Source: DAOTXN01 sp034435435
GTDB taxonomy: Bacteria; Chloroflexota; Anaerolineae; S140-20
Assembly (NCBI GenBank): GCA_034435435.1
Contig: DAOTXN010000082.1
Span: forward strand, 9,117 to 73,116
Direction of reading: 5' to 3'
DNA length: 64,000 nt
Shown in pieces: positions 7,944 through 14,609 of this stretch. The position numbers were made by a program, and so were the translations under genes. The notes beneath the pieces were generated by a model. That model was not told the origin of the DNA and searched no databases. It saw nothing but the letters and a program-made list of their open reading frames with translations. Position 1 is the first letter of the stretch. Every line of letters begins with the position of its first letter.

Positions 7944-9293
7944 CTAAAACGGCAAGACCAAAGCCATATTGGGACCACGGAATAGGTTGCCGATCACGGT
8001 CAAAACGATCAAACTCACCATTACAAAAGTAACCAGTCCGACCAGGCCCTCGCTGTGATTGGCCCGTAGAATCAGCCGCGCCAGGCCATAGATGAGCGCC
8101 AGTCCCGCCAGCGCCAACGCCAGCGGGAGCCAGCCGTCCGTCACGGCGGCAGGCCAGATGGGAAACATAGCGGCCAGGTCTACCCAGTATTCGTCGGCTG
8201 CCACCAGCAACGGCGTCAGGTACACGGCCAGGATAGCGCCCAGCAAAGCCGTTTTTTGCCCGACCCGCGAACGAAAATAGACGCCGATATTCCCGTCCTG
8301 GCGGTCCCAACGCGGCAAGAGCGCCAGGCTCAGCAAGACGATGGCCACCAGCGCCAGCGCTGCCTGGGGGTGCATGTGCAGCAGCAGCTCTTGCAGGCCC
8401 ACAAAATACCAGGCCGCTTTGGCCGGGTTGGGCGAGCGGGTGGGGTCGGCCAGCTCTTTCAGCGGCGCGGGTATCCACATCGCCCATAGCACGACCGCTG
8501 TTACGATGACCACCGCGACTGCTAATTCCTTGCGCACCAGGTGAGGGATGGTGGTCACGCGCTCTACCGGCTTGCCCTCGGCATGTTCGGGCTGAGAGAT
8601 GCCGCCGTCCTTGCGCACTTTCCAAAAGTGATAGCTCAACATCGCGGCCATCAGCGCCGGAAGCGCCGCCACGTGGATGGCGTAAAAGTTGCTCAGCGCC
8701 GCCTGACCGACTTGAGGTCCGCCCAGCACCATGCGGCTCAGCTCTGTCCCGATGATCGGGATATAGCCGATCAGGCTGGTGCTGACGGTGATGGCCCAGT
8801 AGGCCAGTTGATCCCACGGCAGCAAATAGCCGGTAAAGTTGAACGCCAGCACGATCACCAACAGGGCGATGCCCACCAGCCAGTTGGTAAAGCGTTTCTT
8901 TTTATATCCACCGGTGAAAAAGACCCGCAGCAAGTGCAAAAACGTGGTGATAACCAGCAGGTTGGCCGACCAATGGTGCAGGCCGCGCACCAGCGCGCCA
9001 AAGGCGACCTGCGTCTCTAGCATTTGGATGCTGAGGTAGGCTCGCTCAACGTTGGCTTCGTAGCGGAACATGAGCAGCGCGCCGGTCAACCCCGAGATGA
9101 GGGCCAGTATGACCGATATGCCTCCCAATCCCCAGGTATAGGTGAAGCGGATGGCCTGGGCGGGCGCCTGGGTGGGGTGCAGGTGCAGGATCACATTGTT
9201 GGCTACGGCCCGCATACGACCCTGATCCGTTATCTCCGGGGTGTAAAAGATGCGCTCGCGCCACGATTTCCTAGCTGTGGGTGAACCATTCAT
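7944..9293 (-). CDS. Cytochrome b of a bc-type complex (fused b6/subunit IV layout)
   Basis: 449 residues, mainly transmembrane helices. The first half carries the haem b ligands: helix B has the His pair RGLHHW with a partner His in FLHLL (13 residues between when the first His is used), and helix D has AIH...SYHFW with 14 between. The 13/14 spacing is the b6 pattern, whereas mitochondrial cytochrome b has 13/13 (established knowledge). The Qo-site region reads PNPAKAAWYFVGLQELL in place of PEWY, a form found in menaquinol complexes of other bacteria. The C-terminus has extra helices. It oxidises quinol at the outer face and passes electrons over haems bL and bH. It is co-directional with the Rieske and multihaem c genes. 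Confidence 0.95.
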   Translation of the reverse strand: MNGSPTARKSWRERIFYTPEITDQGRMRAVANNVILHLHPTQAPAQAIRFTYTWGLGGISVILALISGLTGALLMFRYEANVERAYLSIQMLETQVAFGALVRGLHHWSANLLVITTFLHLLRVFFTGGYKKKRFTNWLVGIALLVIVLAFNFTGYLLPWDQLAYWAITVSTSLIGYIPIIGTELSRMVLGGPQVGQAALSNFYAIHVAALPALMAAMLSYHFWKVRKDGGISQPEHAEGKPVERVTTIPHLVRKELAVAVVIVTAVVLWAMWIPAPLKELADPTRSPNPAKAAWYFVGLQELLLHMHPQAALALVAIVLLSLALLPRWDRQDGNIGVYFRSRVGQKTALLGAILAVYLTPLLVAADEYWVDLAAMFPIWPAAVTDGWLPLALALAGLALIYGLARLILRANHSEGLVGLVTFVMVSLIVLTVIGNLFRGPNMALVLPF

Positions 9294-9307
9294 CGCCTAT
9301 TCTCCGC

Positions 9308-9344
9308 ATGGGTAGGGATAGGGACAAGCCCCATCCCTACCCAT
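9308..9344. repeat. Perfect 12-bp inverted repeat between secreted-protein and cytochrome b genes
   Basis: ATGGGTAGGGAT and ATCCCTACCCAT flank a 13-nt loop. It lies in the 64-bp gap before cytochrome b and has no T run, so it is more likely an RNA-stability or attenuating hairpin, or a small dispersed repeat, than a full terminator. Confidence 0.6.
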
Positions 9345-9357
9345 CCCGTTGCGCCGT

Positions 9358-12300
9358 TTAGCGGACGATAATCGGCAGATAAACTTTGCTGCCGAGCATC
9401 TTTTCGGCTTCTTCCAGCGTATCGGCCACGGCCAGGATGATAGTTTTCTCGGTGGACCAGTTCCCTTCGTCATCCTGAACTTTGAAATTGATGCTGTGCT
9501 TGCCGTTGACAAAGGCCCAGCCCGGTTTCTGGCACTCCTTGCCATCGGGCGAGTTGCAAAAGTCTGCCTGGCCGGGGGGATCATCGTCTGCCACGGCCAG
9601 GGCTTCTGCCCCTTCCACAAACCCCAGATCGGTGGACCAGGCGTAATTGACAATCCCCTCCCCCAGGCGGTCGTTGTCTTTACCGGCGCCGAGGAAGATG
9701 ATGTATTCGTCTTGTCCTGTCTCCTCGAAATCTCGGCCCCAGGCCTCGGTACTGACGTAGAGGATCGAAGCGGTCGGCTCTGCGTCAACGGTTTCGTTGT
9801 ACAGCAAGCGGCGGAACCAGATGTCGCTGTCGTAGACCAGCTCGTGACCGTCGGGCAGGATTTCCTCTTTCCACTGGTTCCACACATTGTAGACGAAGGT
9901 GCCGCCGGGGTTCATCACCACGCTGGCCTCGCCAGACAGGTCATCGGTCTGGTTCTCCAGCCACGGCCAACGCGGCTCGACCAGGATGTCGTCTTGGTCA
10001 TCATTGACGTAATCGAACCACTCAAAGATATCGCCATAGACCGTCGCCCGACTGTAGAACAGGTCGAGCGGGACCGCCTCGCCTTCGGTGACGGTGGTGT
10101 TGTCACCCGTCTCGTAGACCAGGTAGTACTTGGAGGGGTCGATGGTCAAGTCATCCGGGTAGGGCAGGACGTCGTCTGACGAAAAGTTGATCAGATCAGC
10201 GTTGGCTTCCAGCCAGTCGGTGCGGATGGTGGGGTACTGCTTCAGGCCGCCGGGCGGGCTGTAGCGCGGGTCGAGGATGGTGACCTTGTTGCCGTGCAGC
10301 AGGGAGAGGTTGCGGCCCTGCTCGAACTCGCCGGCGCCGTAGGTCCAGATGTAGGGCACAAAGTCGCCGATGGTCTCGCCATAGTAGAACTCTAGCGCAT
10401 CCAGGCCCGCGCCGCCCAGCTCCGCCGGAGTAGTGGTCCAGGTCAGGCCGCCGTCGAAGGAGCGCCGCTGGTACAGGTTGTAGTGGTCATTGCCAACCGC
10501 GTTGGCCTGCCAGTTGGGCGACCAGGCATACATCATCATGACCATGTCGCCATACAGGAAGCCGCGGTGGCCCTTGGCCACGTCAAAGGGGTTCTCCCAG
10601 GACTGGTCGTCCAGGTCGTTGTCAACCTCGCAGCCCTCGATTGCGGAGGCGCCGTCGCACTGCCGCCACTCCAGCACCTTGGGGAATTGGTCAAGGGGTA
10701 TATCGTCGGGGATGCTGCCGTCCTCTGCCACCGGGAAGGCCTCGGCGCAGGCGTCGTTGTCCGCGCCGCCAGTCGTGCAGGCCTCGATCGTGGTGCCGGA
10801 GATGTTGATGGCGGGCGACATGCACAGTCCCTTCAGGTAGTTGGGGTTGCTGCCGTCGGTGTAGAGCCACTCATCGCATTCCATATTCTCGAAGGCGAAG
10901 GGGTTGTCCACGGTGGGATCGAAGCAATCCTCGGTAACCAGGGTGCCGTTACAGAGTTCGGGAATGACCAGACGACGCAGCATGATGTCGGCGGGGCCGC
11001 CCTGCCAGATGACGCCCTGCTTGTAGATCAGAATCCCTGAGAGACCACTCGCATTGATTTCAGGGTTGGTGATATTGGGAATGTTGTTCAGGGTCATGGC
11101 GAAGCGGCGTGAGATCTCGGTCAAGTAGTATTCGTAGCCGGTGATCGGATCGATCTGGACGTCGAAGAATTCGCCGTCCGCCGGGCAGGTGGCGTATGGG
11201 TTGGTGTCCGTGGTGGTTGCAAACCAGGGGCTGCACTTGGCTGGCTGGTTGAGCATACCGCCCTGCTGCACGATGTATGGAGAGGCATCGTCAGTATCCA
11301 AAGTGGTGTTCACGTGAAGATTGTACGGCTTGGCATAGTCGAAGGAATAGTAGAACATGTCCTTACCAATGTCGATTGGATCATACTCTGTTCCATCAAC
11401 CACGGCTGTGATCCCCAGCGCTTTGGTTTCCTCGGCGCCCAGCGACAGCCAGGCGCTGGCGTCCGGCGTCCCATCGCCGTCGTGGTCGGGAGCTCCTTCC
11501 GGGGTGTAGGGTTTGATCACCATGCGCACGCGGGACGAGCCAACGCGTCCGATCATCCAGCGCCCGTCCTCGGTGACGCAGATGGGCAGTTCCGTGCCGC
11601 CGGGGTTGGTCCAGGTGACGGTGGAAGCGCAAAAGTCGGCGCCTTCTTCAGGCCCGGTCAAGCCATCCAGGAAGGTTGTGATGTTACTGTGATCCAGGTC
11701 GTCAATGCTGTCAAAGTCGATCCAGCAGAAGGGGTCCTCTGGCGCTCCGTTCGTTCCCGAGGTCGCTTTGCACATATCGTTGTCGGTCAGGCGCACGGGC
11801 ATAGCCATTGGCACGTATGGCTTGGGCCTGTCCATAGAGTCTCCCACCTCTGTCTCGTAATCCTCGATCAGCATCGGCTCATCAGGCGGGTTCGTGGTAT
11901 CAAACCCGTCAGGGAAGACCAGGTCAAAGTCGGCGAAGGTGATGTAGGAGTACCAGATGTCGGTTTTGGCGTTGACGATCGCGCCACTCCAGCCCTCACC
12001 GGGGCCAAGTCCCTTGCCGGGGCGCAGGCCCGCAGGGTCCTCCTGCCAGGTCAAGGCGCAGCCGGCGTTTTTCGCGCAGTCCACGGCCGGCAGATTGGCA
12101 TCCCGCACGCCAGAGGTCAAGCGCTCGGGAGCGGTCCAGACCACATGCGTGGCCTCGACAAAGTCAGCCGTCATCGGGTCATCGCCGGGCAGCAGCTTGC
12201 CACGCGCCGTCCAGATGCACGAGTAGGGAATCTCGCCAATCTCGGGGAAGCCCTGCTCGGTGTAGTTCACCGAACCCTGGGGGCCGGCGACGCCAAATAG

Positions 12301-12978
12301 GTCGTACAGGTACAGGGCGTTCTTGCCATAATTGGTTTCTAGGTCGGTCAAGTAATCGGCATTGTCTTCGGGAACCAGCGAGTAGAGCGGGAAGCCGCTC
12401 TGGCAGTACTTGCTGGCCCAAACGGCGAGGATCTTGTCTTCCGCCACCTGGTGCACAACCGCGTGCACGTCGCCGGGGTATACATAGCCATTGGCCAGGG
12501 TAAAGGACGACAGATTGGACGAGCGTGACAGGTTCTCGTTGCGCCAGCTCGTGCCGTCGTCGAGCGAGACAGCAACAAAGGCGTCGAAATGGCCGAAGGT
12601 GATGCCGCCTTGAATGCCCAACATGCCCTCAGGCGTGGCCTCCCCGCCGCCAATATCGTCAATGTAGACCGAGACCAGCGGCTTGGCATAGTCACGCGGC
12701 TCATAGGCCTCTTCCCCTACACAGGTACCGTCTTCGTTCCACGGATTATCAAGGTCCTCGTCGAGGCAATAGTTTGCCACCGGCTTGACCTCGCCTGTCG
12801 AGGCTTGGGCCGGCACGTAAAAGTCCATCATATAGATGGCGGCCTTTTCAGTCTCGTGCTCCGGCGTCTTGGAGATGTTGCGCCGGAACAGCACGCCATC
12901 TTCGGCTTGGGCCAGGTTTGCTGCCAGGGTGACCAAAGCCACCAGGGCTACAATCAAACAAAGGGGTTTAGCTTTCAT
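9358..12978 (-). CDS. Large secreted protein with BNR/sialidase-like elements and C-terminal LP tail
   Basis: 1206 residues with a clean signal peptide (residues 1-25, ending AQA) and GGGAGG before the ATG. Asp-box-like elements (SLDDGTSW near residue 130; SFDGGLTW near 850) suggest an outer beta-propeller. Many Asp/Glu and paired Cys residues fit an exported, metal-binding protein. The protein ends SKVYLPIIVR, a tail shared with three other exported proteins here. It is the first gene of the run that continues with cytochrome b, Rieske and the multihaem cytochromes. No catalytic site is recognisable. It may belong to the long surface proteins named choice-of-anchor, but I cannot confirm a family. 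A structural or binding partner of the cytochrome chain is the simplest guess from context. Confidence 0.75.
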   Translation of the reverse strand: MKAKPLCLIVALVALVTLAANLAQAEDGVLFRRNISKTPEHETEKAAIYMMDFYVPAQASTGEVKPVANYCLDEDLDNPWNEDGTCVGEEAYEPRDYAKPLVSVYIDDIGGGEATPEGMLGIQGGITFGHFDAFVAVSLDDGTSWRNENLSRSSNLSSFTLANGYVYPGDVHAVVHQVAEDKILAVWASKYCQSGFPLYSLVPEDNADYLTDLETNYGKNALYLYDLFGVAGPQGSVNYTEQGFPEIGEIPYSCIWTARGKLLPGDDPMTADFVEATHVVWTAPERLTSGVRDANLPAVDCAKNAGCALTWQEDPAGLRPGKGLGPGEGWSGAIVNAKTDIWYSYITFADFDLVFPDGFDTTNPPDEPMLIEDYETEVGDSMDRPKPYVPMAMPVRLTDNDMCKATSGTNGAPEDPFCWIDFDSIDDLDHSNITTFLDGLTGPEEGADFCASTVTWTNPGGTELPICVTEDGRWMIGRVGSSRVRMVIKPYTPEGAPDHDGDGTPDASAWLSLGAEETKALGITAVVDGTEYDPIDIGKDMFYYSFDYAKPYNLHVNTTLDTDDASPYIVQQGGMLNQPAKCSPWFATTTDTNPYATCPADGEFFDVQIDPITGYEYYLTEISRRFAMTLNNIPNITNPEINASGLSGILIYKQGVIWQGGPADIMLRRLVIPELCNGTLVTEDCFDPTVDNPFAFENMECDEWLYTDGSNPNYLKGLCMSPAINISGTTIEACTTGGADNDACAEAFPVAEDGSIPDDIPLDQFPKVLEWRQCDGASAIEGCEVDNDLDDQSWENPFDVAKGHRGFLYGDMVMMMYAWSPNWQANAVGNDHYNLYQRRSFDGGLTWTTTPAELGGAGLDALEFYYGETIGDFVPYIWTYGAGEFEQGRNLSLLHGNKVTILDPRYSPPGGLKQYPTIRTDWLEANADLINFSSDDVLPYPDDLTIDPSKYYLVYETGDNTTVTEGEAVPLDLFYSRATVYGDIFEWFDYVNDDQDDILVEPRWPWLENQTDDLSGEASVVMNPGGTFVYNVWNQWKEEILPDGHELVYDSDIWFRRLLYNETVDAEPTASILYVSTEAWGRDFEETGQDEYIIFLGAGKDNDRLGEGIVNYAWSTDLGFVEGAEALAVADDDPPGQADFCNSPDGKECQKPGWAFVNGKHSINFKVQDDEGNWSTEKTIILAVADTLEEAEKMLGSKVYLPIIVR

Positions 12979-13037
12979 CGTTTACCTCCCAAACTATGCA
13001 GGTGTGTGATTGCGCATGGCAAAATGTAAACCGCCGC

Positions 13038-13124
13038 AGGGCCTTGCGCCCGTTTTTTGCTCGTTTTGCGCCCATTTTAGACGCCCACAAGGGGCTAAAT
13101 GACGTCTCTCCGACAGGCCGCTAG
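13038..13124. mobile_element. CTAG-ended MITE-like element, one end missing
   Basis: Bases 13038-13124 match most of the complete element at 59775-59878 (shared words GGGCCTTG, GCTCGTTTTGCGCCCA, ACAAGGGGCTAAAT, ACGTCTCTCCGACAG), with a small internal insertion. The terminal repeat is kept only on the right (TCTCCGACAGGCCGCTAG). Its last bases supply the TAG stop of the receiver gene on the minus strand. Confidence 0.75.
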
Positions 13125-13564
13125 TTCAACGACGTCGTGGAACGGCCCGACAGTCTCCACCAGCGCGAAAACTCGGATGGCGGTCCATCCGGCGCAGGCT
13201 GTTCGCGCTCGTGGCTCACAGGCGGACACAGCAGTTGAGCCTGGATCACGTGCGTCAGATCGTTCATGGTCAGTGTGGTGTAATGTTGGCCGGTTAGCCC
13301 AATGACCCGATTGCAGGTAATATCCAGTCCCAGCAGCGGAACGCCGGGCCGTTCCCGCAGAAAAGGGAGGACGAATTGCGAATGAGGCCCGTCCAGGTCA
13401 AAAATGATCACGTCAGGATTTAACGACTTGAGCCGTTCTCCTACGTCGGTGACGGTGGTGTGCATCCGCACAACTCCCAGGTCTTGGTTGTCCCCCAGCG
13501 TGGCTTCTACCGTGTCGATGAGCAGCGAATCGCCCAAGAGCACAACCAACGGTCGTTTTTTCAT
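13121..13564 (-). CDS. Stand-alone receiver-like protein
   Basis: 147 residues; the start is placed at MKKRPLVVLLGD because sequence further upstream is low-complexity and lacks a domain. A CheY-like fold is suggested by the first strand VVLLGDSLL and DVIIFDLDG with candidate phospho-Asp56. However, the acidic pair after strand 1 is reduced to a single Asp, and the Thr and Lys switch residues are not obvious, so it may be a pseudo-receiver sensing something other than phosphate (inference). There is no output domain. The TAG stop lies in the terminal repeat of a CTAG-type MITE, so the original C-terminus may have been different. It is upstream of, and co-directional with, the cytochrome cluster, which makes a regulatory role there possible. 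Confidence 0.65.
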   Translation of the reverse strand: MKKRPLVVLLGDSLLIDTVEATLGDNQDLGVVRMHTTVTDVGERLKSLNPDVIIFDLDGPHSQFVLPFLRERPGVPLLGLDITCNRVIGLTGQHYTTLTMNDLTHVIQAQLLCPPVSHEREQPAPDGPPSEFSRWWRLSGRSTTSLN

Positions 13565-13757
13565 GGTACTCCAGTGCTGTGGTGTTTCCCCCTGACCGGT
13601 GCGCCTACCCGGTCTGTTTGATGAGGGCCCGGATCGGTTTTGTGTCACATCGCGCTTTCGAGAAGAGAGAAATAGTTGCCAGATTGAGTTCAGATCTTAT
13701 CTTAGCACGTGGGCGGCCTTCGGCTCAATCCCTCATGGCCGGAAAAAGGAATGAAAA

Positions 13758-13781
13758 AAGAGCGATTGTGCAATCGCTCTT
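13758..13781 (-). terminator. Rho-independent terminator of the kinase/regulator pair
   Basis: Perfect 11-bp stem AAGAGCGATTG/CAATCGCTCTT with a 2-nt loop; on the minus strand it is followed by a T run. It lies downstream of the LuxR-type regulator gene. Confidence 0.8.
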
Positions 13782-13831
13782 GGGGAGAAAAGGATTAGTT
13801 CTCTGGCAGTAGCAACTAATTCATCTATCTC

Positions 13832-13896
13832 GTAGGGCGCGTTTCCATACGCGCCGCTCTTTCTGAAACACGTCGGCTATGGAAAGCCGACCTACC
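13832..13896. repeat. REP-like double hairpin with TTCCAT loop
   Basis: Outer GTAGG...CCTAC ends enclose two hairpins: GGCGCGT-TTCCAT-ACGCGCC (13836-13855) and GTCGGCT-ATGGAA-AGCCGAC (13872-13891), whose loop is TTCCAT on the other strand. The stems differ from those at 5067-5372 while the loop is kept. The rest of the gap 13565-13908 holds only the terminator at 13758 and no supported gene. Confidence 0.75.
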
Positions 13897-13908
13897 CCTC
13901 ATCCATGG

Positions 13909-14598
13909 TCAATGACCGCGCGTCGAATGGCCGTTGGTCGGTGAAATCAACCCTTCGCGCAGCGCATACAGCGCGGCTTCGTGTCGCCGCTCTAATTGTA
14001 GTTTGGCCAGGATGTTGCGCATGTGGGTCTTGACGGTGTGGATGCTGATCGTGAGCGCCTCGGCGATCTCTTTGTCGGTGGCCCCCTCGGCCACCAGGCC
14101 GAGCACGTCTTGCTCGCGCGACGTCAGCGCGGCCGGTTCCTCCTCGGCTCCGGGGCGTGGCTCACGCCCCTGGCGGCGGAACTCTTCGAGCATGCGCCCG
14201 GCCAGGGCCGGAGTGATGGCCGCTTCACCGCGCACCGCCGCCCCGCGCAACAACTCGACCATGTCCCATGAGCGGATGCTCTTGAGCAGGTAACCTTGTG
14301 CGCCGTTGCGGATGGCCTGGAAGAGCTTTTCGTCCTCGTCGCGCACGGTCAACATGACGATGGTCACGTCGGGCAACATGCGCTTGATGCGCTGCGTGGC
14401 CTCCAAGCCGTCGCAGCCGGGCATGGTGATGTCCATCAAAATGAGGTCTGGCGCGAGCTCTTTGGCCTTGATGATCGCCTCTAGCCCATCGCCGGCCTCG
14501 CCAACCACCTCGAAATCCGGTTGAGCGTTCAAAATGTTCGCCAAACCTTCCCGAAACAGCGAATGGTCGTCGGCCAACAAAACACGTATCTTGTTCAT
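13909..14598 (-). CDS. NarL/LuxR-family response regulator
   Basis: 229 residues. The N-terminal receiver domain (residues 4-120) has the acidic pair ADDH, phospho-Asp56 (LILMDITMPG) and the conserved Thr/Lys region (MLTVRD, LLKS). The C-terminal LuxR HTH (about 155-215) has LTSREQDVLGLVAEG and the recognition helix SIHTVKTHMRNILAKL. It is a DNA-binding transcription regulator activated by phosphorylation. It begins 11 bp after the stop of the HisKA_3-type histidine kinase, its evident partner. Targets are unknown; the nearest large minus-strand unit is the cytochrome cluster. Confidence 0.96.
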   Translation of the reverse strand: MNKIRVLLADDHSLFREGLANILNAQPDFEVVGEAGDGLEAIIKAKELAPDLILMDITMPGCDGLEATQRIKRMLPDVTIVMLTVRDEDEKLFQAIRNGAQGYLLKSIRSWDMVELLRGAAVRGEAAITPALAGRMLEEFRRQGREPRPGAEEEPAALTSREQDVLGLVAEGATDKEIAEALTISIHTVKTHMRNILAKLQLERRHEAALYALREGLISPTNGHSTRGH

Positions 14599-14609
14599 CT
14601 TCCCCGCTC

